A stretch of 64,000 nucleotides of DNA, from NCBI GenBank assembly GCA_015680685.1, contig MNCI01007750.1:247336-311335 (forward strand), given 5' to 3'. Source of the DNA: Gnetum montanum. Taxonomy: Eukaryota; Streptophyta; Gnetopsida; Gnetales; Gnetaceae. Shown piece by piece: positions 11,132 through 22,827 of the stretch; within the stretch, counting starts at the first letter, position 1; each line of letters starts with the position of its first letter. The translations under genes and the position numbers were made by a program. Under the pieces are notes generated by a model. The model saw only the letters and a program-made list of their open reading frames with translations, ran no database searches and was not told where the DNA came from.

Positions 11132-12200
11132 CACTCTAAAACCCTCACATCAATCATCGGAGCTCTTAAACTTCATGAAATTGATCCAAAATGGCCAAAA
11201 GTGGATCCCCTTAATTCTCCACACTAAGCTCTCCATCCCCATCTTGGAAAAATGGGGGAAGCCAAAAAACCACTTAGGGATATTCAAAATTACTAAATTT
11301 TGACATGGATCCATAGCCCTTGACCTTGGTAACTCCAGAAGGTAACATGCATGGTTGATTGTGACATGAATTGGTCTAGATCTAGGATTCTTACTTCTTC
11401 CATGTTGGAGTAACTTCCCTAGCATGGAAACAAAGGGGGGAAGCTACTTTTCCATTTTTGGAGGTAATATGGCACTCCCAAAAGCCAAAGATCTATGCTA
11501 GAGAAGCCTAGGACATCATAGCCTTAAGATTTTACTTGTTTGACCTCATTTTAACCTCCAAAATGCATTGCCCCCATTCTTCCATGCTAGAGTAACTTCC
11601 CCAATGTGGAAACATGGGGGAAGACCTTAAGTACCCTTAAATAGCCTTCAAACAAGTCCAAAATTAGCTAGAAACTTGTAGAATTGAAGTCTATAGCCTT
11701 AAGGGACCTAGAAACCTAGTCAAAATGCCCCTAAATCATTCTAAATTCATAAAAAAATGTGTCCTATTTTTCCATGCTAAGGATACTATGCCTAGGGTGG
11801 AAAAAGTGGGGAAAGTCATTGTGACACCTATTGACACTTAAAATTGCTTCAAATTGCCTTGGAACAAAGCTGGGAGATGCACAAGTTGCAAATCTAGACT
11901 CTAGTTACTTGTTTGATTATGTTTGACCTCATTTTTGCTTTTATTTTGATTCTTCATGATAAACCCCCTCTTTTCCACATTGGCCAACATGGAAAAAAGG
12001 GGGAAACGCTTCAAAACCTGCTTTTTTGCCTTTACAAACCTCTAGAGTGCTCAATTTTGAGGGATATGAACTTGCGCTACCTTGGGAAGGTCCTAGAATC
12101 TAAAATTTGGACCTATGAGGGTCCTTGTTTCCACACTAAGCCCAATGTGGAAGCCTTAAAATACTTGATTTTTAGGTTCAAATAGCCTAGAAATAGCCTT
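11132..12200. repeat. Degenerate ~185-bp tandem array, part 2
   Basis: The array interrupted at 3107 resumes here. Units are recognisable near 11215, 11400, 11585, 11770, 11965 and 12125, each with a CCATGCTA or CCACACTAAG half and an ATGGAAAAAGGGGGAA half. Open frames in the array (for example 11913-12185) follow the repeat and show no protein domain. Confidence 0.65.
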
Positions 12201-12239
12201 GATTGATGCCTAAACTCACCTAATAGCCCTGTAGCCTCA

Positions 12240-12660
12240 AAACATGGCCCACTAAGGCCTAAAATTAGTAAAAACATACCCATTTTTTACCTATATTAGC
12301 CAAATTTTATCATATATAACCTATTTTTCTTGATTTTTACCCTATTACATAATGTTTTGGCTTATTTTTGAACTTACGTTGCCTTAATGACTTGGTTAAC
12401 CTTCTATAGCCTTTATACAACCTTATATATTCATTGTTTGTTTTATTACAGTCCTATTTGCCTTTTTTTGGCTTTTAAATGGTATCAAATAGTGGGGTTT
12501 AACCTTCCTTAACCACCATTTGACACCATATGACCATGTCTCGCTAAGGTCTTAAACTGGCATCATAGTTCACCAAGACTATAAAACTACATCATGGCTT
12601 GCTAAGGCCTAAAACTGGCAAAATTGTGACCTTTATTGATTGTTTGTAGCCTTATACTTT
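12240..12660 (+). repeat. Mini-hairpin repeat units upstream of Tat3 pol
   Basis: Words of the type GGCCTAAAACTGGCA and GGTCTTAAACTGGCATC recur. The copy ATAGTT-CACCA-AGACTAT (about 12568) keeps an inverted ATAGT/ACTAT stem. They are the reverse-complement relatives of the CTAGTTTAAGGTC units of the minus-strand element Tat1, and here too they flank pol. Confidence 0.5.
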
Positions 12661-12840
12661 CCCTTGTTTGACTTTTATGTGATCTTTGTTCACCTCTATT
12701 GCACTTTTCTGAAATGACCTTATCTCATTAATGACCTTGAATGGCCTTGATTGCATTAGATTTGCATGTGTTTTATGACATTTTAACATTATTTATTCAC
12801 TTTTACCTAGGTGCCACTTAATATGCTTTTGGTTGACATG

Positions 12841-15800
12841 CAAGATCAAAGTATGAGTACCTGGAAGCAAATCAATTTGCCTTTGTGTCTACATGGACCT
12901 CACAATGATATTAAATGATGTATCAACACTAATTACCTAGATCTTGAGCTTGAGAGTCTTGTAGACGACATAGCCTTAATAGAGAAACATCTAGAATGCC
13001 ATAAAAACCTAGTCAAAACCCTTCACTTAGAAGTAAGAGACATAACTAAAGAATTTCTAGTTTAGGTTCTTGTCACAACACATAGTGGTGAGGAGAAAAC
13101 CCTTAAACTAAGTTCCTCACTAGAGCCTCAATGTGTCCAAGACTTAACCAAGATCTTGCAAAGTAACATTAAGACATTTGCGTAGTCATATGAAGATATG
13201 CTAGACCTAGATCCATATCTAGTCCAACACAACATCATATTGAACCCTAGCATTAGACCAATTAAGCAAAAAGAGCACAAGATTAGACCTGATTTGGCCT
13301 TGGTAGTTCGCGATGAAATCTCAAAGCTTCATTAAGTAGGTTTCATTAGGGCTTTCAATTACGTAGAATGGGTATCCAACATAGTGATAGTTTCTAAGAA
13401 AAATGGGAGTCTCTCTATTTGCAATGATTTTCAAAACCTAAATAAAGCAACTATCAAGGATGACTTCCCTTTGCCTAGTATTAATGAACTTATCGATACT
13501 ATTTTTGGACATGCCTTGCTGTCCTTTATGGATGGATTCTTGGGATATAACCAAATTAGGATTAACTCGAAGCACCAACTTTGCATGACCTTTATGATCC
13601 CATGGAGTACTTTTTGTTATACCATGATACCCTTTGGCCTTAATAATGCTAGAGCGACATACTAGAGAGCCATGACCTATATCTTTAGTTATTACATGTA
13701 AGGTTTGCTTAATGATTATGTAGATGACATAGTTGTAAAATCTAAGATAGCCCATGATTATGTTAATAACATAGGTCTTGTGCTTAAATGATGCCTCAAA
13801 TACAATCTTAGGATCAATCCTAAGAAGTATGTCTTTGGTGTCAAGATTAGCAAGATGCTTGGATTTATAGTCTCTAAAGTAGGGATACGCATAGATGCTA
13901 ATAAGGTTAAGGCCATATCCAAATTAGTAGCACCTACTAACCTTAAAGAGCTTTTAGAATTATAAGGTAGATTACACTTTATTTGTAGGTTTATCTCTAG
14001 CTTATGGATAAGTTATAGCCCATGCAACACTTGCTTAAGAAAGGAGTCCACTCTAAGTGGATGACTCAACGCCAAGAGGCCTTTAAAAACCTTAAGCAAG
14101 AGTTGACACAACTACCAACAGTCTATCCTCTGTAAGAGGGTAAACCATTTTACTTTTATCTTGACATATCCGATACATCCATTACCTCTCTACTCTGTTA
14201 GAAACATGATGACAGAGTGAACATACTTATATACTACCTTAGCCACGTGTTAGTTGCTCATGAGACCTGATACACTAAGGTGGAGAAGTATTGTCTAGCA
14301 CTAATCTTCTCTTTGAAGAAATGGAGACACTACCTCTTCAGAAGCCAAGTTAATGTAATTTGCAAGCACAACATACTCATAGCCATAATGACTAACATCT
14401 ATGAAAGTAGTTGCATAGCCCAATGGCAAGCCATAACCATAGAGTTCGACCTTCATTATGTCTCTCAATACTTAACAAAAGGTCAAGTTATAATTGTACA
14501 ACTCACAATTTCACCTATTGATGACCAAGTAGCCATATATCCTAAGTTTCATGATGAACACATTAACAAAGTTAGCCTAAGTTCCCAAGGGTTATGAGGC
14601 AGTCATGAACTTCAACGAAGCTTTAAACACCCATGGGGCTAGTGCTGTTGCTGTTGTAACATTCCCATCTAGTGAGATTCGACCCTTTGCCTATCATTTT
14701 GGATTCCTGTGTACCAACAACATAGTAGAGTATGAGGCTTTAACCAAAGGGATAATGGTAGCTCATGACCTAGGAATTAAATGCTTAGCCATCAAAGGTG
14801 ATTCACAACTTGTCGTTAGCCAAGTAACTGAAGTCTATGCATGCAAAGCTAAGCACTTACAACCTTACTGTGACCTAGGAAAGTAGTTATTATAACAATT
14901 CATAGACATTAACATCCAACACATACCTTGAAATGAAAATTCCATAGCTAATGCAATTGCAACATTAGCCCTTAGTGTGACATCGGATGTGTTTAGCAAG
15001 TTGCCCACCTTAACCATGGACTATGCTACTCCCATTACAAAGAACACTGAGGATATCTTTATGTTCATCATTCATATTGCTCCTCCCAAGGAGTGGTATG
15101 ATGATTTCAAATTTTACCATATGCATGGTGAATCCTCACAAGGCCTAACTATTGCTTAGAAGAATTTCATATGCAAGTGATCGAAGCAGTATTCATCGTA
15201 GGTGATAACACATTATGTCAAAAATCCTATGATGGCATACTCCTAAAGTGCTTAGGTAAAACCGAAGCTAGAATAGTCCTAGAGGAGGTTCACGAGGGTG
15301 TTTACAAAGGACATATAAGACCAAGAGCCATGGCTGCTAAGATTAGAGAATTAAGCTACTATTGGCCCCATATGGAAAATGACTACTTACAAATGTTAAG
15401 TGATGTGACACATGTCAAAAATATAGTAACCTAATACATGTATCACCAACCAAGTTACATACAACCTAGATAACATGGTCATTTCAATGATGGGGGCTAT
15501 ATATCATTGGACCTATAACACCTAAGTCTTCTACATGACATAGCTTCATCATCACCACAACCAAATACTTTACCAAGTGGGTTGAGGCTATTCCCCTAAG
15601 GAAGACCACATCTGAACAAGTTTGCAAATTAATCCTAGATAACATTGTAGCTTGTTTTGGCATATCCATGATCATAGTTACCGATAATGGACCTAAATTT
15701 AGCAACCAAGAAAACAAGGATTTCTATCACAACCTAGGAATTAAGCATTTTTTCTTGTCACCTTACTACCCCTAAGACAATGGACAAAAAGAAACAAGCA

Positions 15801-16333
15801 ACAAGGCCATCATCAACTTGCTCAAGAATATGCTCAACAATAGGAAGTAGAAGTGGCATGAGTAGCTTGTCCATGCACTATGGGCATATAGAACAACCTA
15901 TCACACATCAATTAGCATGACCCATTATATCCTTGTTTATGGTTTTGAAGCTATTTTACCTCTTGAATTATAGGTGCCATCACTCCAAGTAAACTTGGCC
16001 AACTTCATTACTGACAAGAAAAATAAGGAGTTGCAAACAACAGCCCTAGATTTAGTGTAGGAAAGACATATGCAAGCACTTTCTCACATCAAGCACTATC
16101 AAGAGAGGCAGAAATGACAACATCACCATGACTTAACCATGCATAAGATCAAGGAGGGGGACCTAGTCCTCAAGGCCATTTGTGAGCATGTAGACAAATT
16201 CTTAGCTAATTGGAAAGGATCTTTCCTTGTCACCAGAGCCTATAGGAATGAAGCATTCAAAACATCTGATATGGATGGGAATGAGCTAGCTAATCTAGTT
16301 AGTTGTTCCTATCTAAAGTCATATTACATGTAG
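12841..16333 (+). pseudogene. Tat3 pol (RT, two RNase H, integrase), broken
   Basis: The plus strand encodes a Tat/Ogre-type pol. RT spans about 13180-13800, with KDDFPLP, GHALLSFMDGFLGYNQI, MIPFGL and an intact YVDD (13717-13728). The first RNase H is near 14160-14600 (LKKWRHYLF). A second, archaeal-type RNase H follows (14605-14886; NNIVEYEAL, KGDSQLVV). Integrase begins at 15171, with a zinc region (GHIRPRAMAAKI), TDNGPKF, NGQKETSNK and a C-terminal GDLVLKA...LKSYY ending at 16333. The order RT-RH-aRH-INT is typical of the Tat lineage. Several frames and many TAG stops break it. It is closely related in layout to Tat1 pol on the other strand. Gag and protease are not seen; they would lie left of the window or are lost. 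Confidence 0.8.
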
Positions 16334-16359
16334 TTGATAATCATCAATAAGCAAGCTTG

Positions 16360-16470
16360 CTTTCAATGGTCCACTATGACCTTAAATTGGCAACATAGCC
16401 TGCTAGGGCCTTAAACTGGTACCATGGCCTACCATAGCCTTAAATTAGCAACTTTGATAACCTGGATAGC
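16360..16470 (+). repeat. Three mini-hairpin units after Tat3 integrase
   Basis: Units of about 31 bp: ATGGTCCACTATGACCTTAA, then ATAGCCTGCTAGGGCCTTAA, then ATGGCCTACCATAGCCTTAA. The first has a perfect GGTC/GACC stem; the others retain GGC/GCC. They are reverse-complement relatives of the Tat1 array at 22828-23195, which also directly follows integrase. Confidence 0.6.
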
Positions 16471-16569
16471 TTGATTCTCATGTGATCTATATGCATTGTA
16501 GCATATAATATGCAGTGGTGTTTTGTATTCTTTGTTGGTGCCTCTCAAGTCAATCCTTCAGGCATCAAC

Positions 16570-16582
16570 AAAGAGGGGCCAT
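16570..16582 (+). promoter_or_regulatory. Polypurine tract of Tat3
   Basis: AAAGAGGGGCCAT lies directly before TGAAACAC. Tat1 has AAAGAGGAGCCAG before TGAAATAC on the opposite strand. About 60 bp upstream of the tract is also alike in both (GGTGTTT, TATTCTTTGT). It would prime plus-strand DNA synthesis. Confidence 0.75.
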
Positions 16583-17100
16583 TGAAACACTACAAAAATT
16601 TGCATGTTATGGTCAATCTTCTTCATGTAACTTTCACCCCATGAAACCCAAGGCAAAAATTCATTGTAAATGTGAAAATTGTAGCCCAGAATGGGAAATT
16701 TCAAATACTTGATACTTTTGGGGCTGAAAAATGCCTCATAAGTGGTTAAAGCCTCATTCCCCAAGTGAAAAAAGTCACATAGTGGCTATTTTTAGGCCTA
16801 GGGAGGTCAAAATCCTTTCTGGAATGCCAAAAAGGCAATTTGATGGGTTTTATGAGGGGGGTATACATTTTTCTACACTAGAAACGCATGTAGGGGGTAA
16901 ATCTCACCTACCCCTAGTGTGGAAGGATGAGGGTTTTAGAAACTTTCCCCCCTCAACGTGGAGATCACATGCACAGCTTGGAAACTCCCATGCCTACCCC
17001 CCTCAACATGGAAGTTTCTCCCCAGTGTGGAAGGATGAGGATTTTGGAAACTTTCCCCCTTCAACATGGAGACCACATGCATAGCTTGGAAACTCCCCAT

Positions 17101-17138
<38 letters not shown>

Positions 17139-17570
17139 AACCCCCTCTCAATGTGGAAGTTTCCCCACAGTGTGGAGGCTTCATTCCCAACATGGAAAAT
17201 TACATGCCCCAATGTGGAAGCCACTAAAGTCAAAATTCATCACTCCATGCACTTCAACATTGACAAGCCACTTCAGCAAGCATGGTGGAGAGCTCAGCAT
17301 AGAAGATTCATCTCTAATGTGGAAGGTGTGCCTTGGTTACTATTTATAGTAAACAAAATGGCCATGGGGGGAAGCACTTACTATGTATGGTAACCCACAA
17401 ATTTGGGCACCCATCTCACCTAAATTTGCAGCCAATTTCTAGCCATTGTATAGCCAATTTGTAGCCAAATCATAGTCAATTTACAACACCATTCACAACC
17501 CAAAAAACCTATCAAAGCCAACCTCAAATACCATTTACAGGTGGTAACAATTTTTTCCATGGAGGAGCAA
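16583..17570 (+). repeat. Tat3 3' LTR, partial, with an unrelated U3
   Basis: The start TGAAACACTACAAAAATT matches the Tat1/Tat2 LTR start. The following ~900 bp does not look like those LTRs: no GCTACGC palindromes are seen. Instead it holds a 108-bp repeat (16880-17100), a poly-C run and later a CTATTTATAG box near 17340. The right end is lost where AthA coding sequence begins near 17575. Confidence 0.55.
16880..17170. repeat. 108-bp repeat with a 36-C tract
   Basis: GTGTGGAAGGATGAGG occurs at 16917 and 17025, and the text between is repeated with small changes. A run of 36 C (17102-17137) follows. Proline-rich and glycine-rich open frames across it are products of the homopolymer, not evidence of a protein. 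The words CAACATGGAAG and AGTGTGGAAGG recall the ~185-bp array. Confidence 0.7.
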
Positions 17571-17574
17571 TTTT

Positions 17575-19533
17575 TCTTGTTGGACACTTTATATCTAAGC
17601 ACATAGTGCCTAAACTTTTATAGAGCATACACCACTACCATCATTTCTTTTTCTGTCATGGTGTAATTTAATTGTGCATCCACAATGCTTTGACTTGTGC
17701 AGTGGATGTAGTATGGATGTTTCTTATCGTCCAACTATGTAAGCACAACTCCCAAGGCATAGGTAGATGCATCTATCATGATATGGAATGGTCTAGACTA
17801 GTTAGGTGCTCATAGAATTAAAGTCTCTATGAGCTTCTATTTAATCCTCTAGAATGCATTTTCACATTCCTTGGTCTAGATGAAGGAAGCATCTTTCTTT
17901 GTCAACTAAACCAAAGGTTTCATGATCTTAGAGAAATTCTCTATGAATCACTAATAGTAACCAATGTGTCCAAGGAATGATTGAATATCTTTGACAATTT
18001 TTGGTTGACTGGTAATTCCTTGGATGACCCTTATCTTTTTAGGGTCTACCTCGATCCCTTCCTATGAAATTCATTGCCCCAACATAATGCCCTCTTGGAC
18101 CATGAGATGGCTCTTTTACCAATTGAGCCACAGATTTATTTCCATACATCTTTTTAGTACTTACTCAAGGTGGTACAAGGCTTGCTCAAATGTAGCACCA
18201 TAAGTTGAGAAGTCATCCATGAAGACTTCCACTTTGCTAAGTATTTTTTGTTGAAAGAAACTTAAGACCAAGCATTGGAAAGTGATAGGAGCATTGCATA
18301 GACCAAAAGGCATCTTACAATATGCAAATGTCCCCCAGGGACTTATGAATGTTATTTTGGCCTGATCTTTTGATGCAATTTGGATATGATTATAGCCACT
18401 ATAACCATCTAGAAAACTATAATAGTAATTCCCAAATATGGTGTTCAATACCTAATCAACAAATGACAAGGGAAAATCATCTTTGAATGTTGCCATGTTT
18501 AACAACCTAAAGTTGATACAAACTCACCATTTACCACCTCTCTTTGGTACTATCATGAGTGGGCTAACCTATTTGTTATCCATAATGGGGTAGATGAACC
18601 CTACCTTAAGGAGTTTCTCAATCTCCTCTTTGATAATTTGCTTCAATTTTGAGTTAAATTGTTGTTGTGTTTTCCTCCTTGGCTTCATGGATGAATCAAT
18701 GTAAATGTGATATTGGCATAGCCATGGATCAATTCTAGTGAGTTCAGGATATGACCAAGCAAGGGTTGTTGACCATACATTAATCACTTTCAATAGTTTT
18801 TCTTTCTACTCAAGAGCAAGTTTGGCATTGAGTATGACTGGCTTGCCATTTTTTAAGAATGCATATTCTAGGCACACAGGTAGAGTTTTTAACTCTAAGG
18901 GCTCTTGTTTAAAATTCTCAGGAATCTCAAACTCTTCCCAATTGGTATTATCATTTTCATCATTAGAGTGTTGGTGATGAACTTTCTCTAGTTCATTCAT
19001 GCCTATGACATAAGCGCATGTCAGGCTCTTAGTAGTTTCCATGCATATTGTATTGCTCTTAGAATCAAAAATCAGCCACTGGGTACTCTCTTGTTTTATG
19101 GTTACTTTGTATAGACACCTTTGAATATCTACCTCATTTGCACATTGCTTACATGCAGAAATAGATGCTCATTTCATGGACTAGAGTTTTTGCACATCAT
19201 GGCACCCTATATCGTTATATGCAATGCATGCAACTCGTCTCTTCTCGAACTTTCCAAATGCATTTTCTATAGATATCTATAGGGAAAGATCTCTAATGCC
19301 CATTCTTACATCAACAATGCTTAATCATGTCCTTCCCATAATGATTGGAAAGTCCCCTTTGTAATTTTTAACCTTGATTATTAGGGAATCGACAGGATAA
19401 GACCACCCACAAACAATGGTCACAATGTCTTTGACTAGTCCCAATGGAACAATGATGGATTGTTCTACCAATTCTAATATGATATTGCTTTTCTTGAGAG
19501 GTAGCAGGTTCCAAGAAATATACATCTCATGAG
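17575..19533 (-). pseudogene. AthA pol, left fragment: protease C-part, RT, RNase H start
   Basis: Four open stretches share one minus frame. Protease C-part is at 19525-19325 (SWNLLPLKKSN...MGRT). The link to RT is 19042-18806. RT N-part is 18793-18569 (IKEEIEKLLKVGFIYPI). RT core is 18448-18161 with FLDGYSGYNH, SPWGTFAY, MPFGLCNAP and an intact FMDD. RNase H starts near 17700 (MTEKEMM) and is cut near 17575 by non-coding DNA. The motifs are those of Athila-type pol. The protease is interrupted at 19538 by Tat1, and the missing N-part lies at 42229 on the far side of Tat1. RNase H C-part and integrase are absent, so the 3' half of AthA has been lost. Confidence 0.75.
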
Positions 19534-19538
19534 AAATC
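19534..19538. other. Target-site duplication of Tat1 (left)
   Basis: AAATC precedes the TGTAGC LTR edge at 19539. The same AAATC follows the other edge at 42224-42228. A perfect 5-bp duplication is standard for gypsy integration. Confidence 0.85.
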
Positions 19539-20146
19539 TGTAGCGATCAAAAAATTCAGTGGCTGGAACACTGAGAGGTTGCTGGTCGAATAGTTTAACC
19601 TCGGATCCGTGCAAGGGTCGTGTTGGAGAGAAATAGAAGCGGGGTGCCTTGAATGGTCTAGTCGATCAGATAGGAACTTAATCAGTGTATCTTAACCTTA
19701 CGTAAATGCAAAATGGAGAAAATAGTGCAAAACAACGATTATAGTAAGGAAATAGCAAAACAAACTCGAGTGAGAAAGTGCACAACCCGAAGGTCAAGGA
19801 TCTGATTCTTTGCCTTGTTTGAAAGGTGTACAATAAGTTATGCAACACCGTAGAGACACTGCTTACATCGAACAATATAATCATAGTTCTTCTGCTTGTT
19901 GCTCTGTTTGCTAGGATGTCAAAATGCTTGACTCACAAAGGGATGTTTGGAGCCAACCGGAGAACTCAAAGGTAACTAGAATGCTCAAGGAAAATGCCAA
20001 CTATGCCTTCTGAAAGCCAACTTAAAAGCCAACTACACCAAAAAGCCAACTCTATTTGCCAAAAAGCCAACCAAGAAGCCAAACAGCCAACACAAAAAGC
20101 CAAATAGCCAATATAAAAAGCTAACCTTTTGAGCATTATTTGCCAG

Positions 20147-20158
20147 GGTATTTATAGG
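20147..20158 (-). promoter_or_regulatory. TATA box of Tat1 3' LTR
   Basis: CCCTATAAATACC on the minus strand. The same box occurs in the Tat1 5' LTR (40951-40964) and in Tat2 (61176-61187), each followed by CTGG and a run of short repeats. Confidence 0.7.
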
Positions 20159-20585
20159 GCCATGAGTAGGAGAGAAATGTGGTCTGAATGCCACGTGTCT
20201 TGGACCCCATAAGGTGCGAACATGTTCATATCGTGTAGGTGTACGATGTTGGATGTGAACTTTGTTACACTATGAATATACCATCGGAACTGCATGTGCC
20301 AAAATCCAGTGTGCTAACAATGTAAATGAAATGGGGCTTATGCTCTGGGACTACGTCTTCCCTACCTTTACGAGCAAGGTTAAGTGTAGGAACAAATTTT
20401 TGGGAGTTGACCAGGGGTATGCAAAATGAAGTGAAATTGTTGATCTTGCTAAGGAGATGCCAAAGTGAGAAAGATTGTTCTCAACAAGTTCTAGAGTTAT
20501 CCGAAGATGTCTTGATGCTTCCATGCTAGTGTTGCACTACTCACGCTGTTGAGCACATTGTTGTAGCATAAGTAGCTACTTGCTA

Positions 20586-20617
20586 CGCTGTGCTATGTTA
20601 CGTAGCGTAGCATAGTG
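20586..20617. repeat. LTR palindrome P1 (Tat1 3' LTR)
   Basis: Imperfect palindrome centred on TACGTA, 16-bp arms with four mismatches. It is built from GCTAC/GTAGC units and lies upstream of the TATA box on the transcribed strand. Confidence 0.65.
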
Positions 20618-20772
20618 TTGCCACTAGTCTTGACTGAAATTTTGCATAGGAGCCAAAGAGCATTTTTCTAAGGCTTAGTTAGGCTAACAACTACAACTTT
20701 TTTCCTTCATGCTAGGAAGCCTTTGGACTTGCTAAATTCATGTTTGAAACACTTTTGTAGTTTTTGCATTGT

Positions 20773-20814
20773 TGCTATGCTGTGCTATGCTATGTAGCAT
20801 AGCACAGCATAGCA
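20773..20814. repeat. LTR palindrome P2, perfect 20-bp arms (Tat1 3' LTR)
   Basis: TGCTATGCTGTGCTATGCTA, loop TG, then TAGCATAGCACAGCATAGCA: the arms pair over 20 bp without mismatch. The same position in the other Tat1 LTR (41568-41607) is an imperfect version. Confidence 0.85.
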
Positions 20815-20980
20815 GCCAACATATCATGGTACCTTGTTCAATTCGTCATTTTCTAGCAAGAAACATTTTCTTAAGGCCTAAGGACTAAGTGGGGTAGGAA
20901 ACTTTGGAGGCAGAAGTCTTGTTAAGCACAATCTTGTTGTTGGAGCCACCCATCAAGATGGGCCTTTCTACTCTGCCTTT

Positions 20981-21020
20981 GCTACGTTGTAGTACGCTAT
21001 GTAGCGTGGCATAGCATAGC
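20981..21020. repeat. LTR palindrome P3 (Tat1 3' LTR)
   Basis: GCTACGTTGTAGTACGCTA, TG, TAGCGTGGCATAGCATAGC. The arms are imperfect and several mismatches are transitions at CpG sites. Confidence 0.7.
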
Positions 21021-21103
21021 ACTGTATTGGCCGAATCCTGACTTGTCTTGCAATCATTTTGTCAATTTGCATTTGGACGCTTGAGCGATTGTCCTTTAAG
21101 GCT

Positions 21104-21134
21104 TGCTACGCTGCACACTGTAGCATAGCGTAGC
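21104..21134. repeat. LTR palindrome P4 (Tat1 3' LTR)
   Basis: Outer arms GCTACGCT and AGCGTAGC pair perfectly around a 15-bp loop. The copy in the 5' LTR is at about 41900-41929. Confidence 0.65.
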
Positions 21135-21427
21135 AGACTTCTTCACTAGAAAACTTGTTGAACTATTTTGCTCATCCCAAACACTTTTGACAACTCCTAG
21201 CATGGTCTTTGGGTAGACTGCTAGCCAGGTCAATTGTCCAATTTGGCAGGCCAAAGAGTCTAGTGGCCTGTCAGCTTTGGAGATAGAAAACTTGCCAAAT
21301 TGGACAGTCTATGCTTAGTGCCTATATTTTCTTGCCGAACCATCATGACGCTGCACTTGTGAAAGTCCTTGCCTAAATTCCAAGACTCTATTGAAGCATG
21401 AGGGTCCTAAAATTTTATGGTATTTCA

Positions 21428-21440
21428 CTGGCTCCTCTTT
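21428..21440 (-). promoter_or_regulatory. Polypurine tract of Tat1
   Basis: AAAGAGGAGCCAG on the minus strand abuts the 3' LTR start TGAAAT. It matches the Tat3 tract at 16570-16582 closely. Confidence 0.8.
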
Positions 21441-22827
21441 GTCGACATTTGGAGGATTCGCCCGATAGACATTGACAAAGAATATGAAACACCATGAAGG
21501 ATAAGTCACCAACATCGCTCTCTGGTGGTTGCTCAAATGTCACTTTGCTATGCTTGGGAGTAACAAGATAGTTGTGTAGAAGAAAGGGGAAAGGGTGGAC
21601 TTGAGGGGACAGGTTCAAGAAAAGGTAAGATGAAACTTAGTGCAGTCCCTCATCGGAGTGCTTGTGAGGGAATTAGCACACATAAGCATCTTACTTTTTC
21701 TGGCTTCTAACCTCTTGTTGGAATACTTAGAGATGATCATTGTGAAACAGCTGGTGTGCCATTTGATTTGGGCACATGCTCTTTTTCTCTTTTTTTTCGA
21801 GTTTTTTTAGCTTTGTTATGCTTTTGCGCTTTTCTTTTGCTATTTAGCCATGTTCATTTGCAAAAAAACCTTGTTGTTGTAGGATAGGTGTTTCCTCCCC
21901 GGGATGAGTTGTGTTACATCCATGTGGGGTTTTGACCTGCCTATAGATGCTTCCCATGTGGTGAGTTGCGTTACATGCATCATGGACTTTGTGGTTGAGC
22001 ATATGGGAGGGCTTCACACGCGTCACGAAAGCTATTAAAAGAGATGTGAAAAGGGAAACTGCAGGTGTGAGAAAAGAGATGAAAAAGGTTAAGAGGAAGG
22101 GTAGGATGTGCACTCCTAAGTAGCAAAGTTAGTCAAAGAAATCACCTCGGAACGATGTAGTGTCCTATCCTCCTGGCAAAACGCATCTCTAACCGACACC
22201 ATCTCAGCCCGTATCTTGCAAGTGCAAAAGAAAGTAGTGTAGAGAAATGTAACTATGAAATGTAGTTAGGAAAAGCTCTTACTTTCTTTAGACTCACTAA
22301 AGTGATAGGCACTATTGCTAAGGCATGCGACATCTAAAGCAGGAAGGCCAACAGTGGTTCTAGTAGTGGTAGGCTAAAGGGACCGACACTGAGGGGGCTA
22401 GGAGTTATAGCGATACGAGTGCTTAGGCGTCCCGCCCAAGGCAAACATCATGCAATTTAGCTATAAGGTGAGAGGTCTAATAGTTGAATGTCTTTTGAGC
22501 TCAGATGATGGTAGGGGCTGGAGGAAAGTGACTTGTGGTTGGGCCACAATAGTGTTGGAACTCCAGCAGTAGGTGCTAACAATAGAAGCTACTACCAGGG
22601 TGACAGGCTATGGTAGCAGTAGCTATGGAAGGTTAGCAAGATGTCAGACAACATCTTTGAAGTCTCAGCAAGATCCCAAGGGTAGTGGCATCACATCCAT
22701 TCCAGAGGGTGCTTTCTTGTCATCGTGAACTATGTTCTAGAACTACAATGCTCCACCCCATGTCAACTTTGTGCATGCTCGCTTGTTTGAATGGTTGTGA
22801 ACGCGAGTTGGGAACGTTGTGCTGTGA
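21441..22827 (-). other. Tat1 3' untranslated region
   Basis: This ~1.4 kb between the hairpin array and the polypurine tract has no recognisable protein. The last 60 bp before the tract resemble the same place in Tat3; the remainder shows no repeats that I can define. Confidence 0.5.

Larger units (their letters stand above)
19539..21427 (-). repeat. 3' LTR of Tat1
   Basis: The 1889-bp LTR runs from TGTAGC (plus-strand left end) to TTTCA next to the polypurine tract. It matches 36973-37396 joined to 40725-42223. On the minus strand U3 comes first, with four palindromes, then a TATA box at 20158-20147, then a region of AAAAGCCAAC-type short repeats (about 20010-20130), then U5. Confidence 0.88.

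Noticed and set aside
16927-17349. Proline-rich and glycine-rich open frames around the poly-C tract
   Set aside because: They come from the homopolymer and the 108-bp repeat and show no domain.
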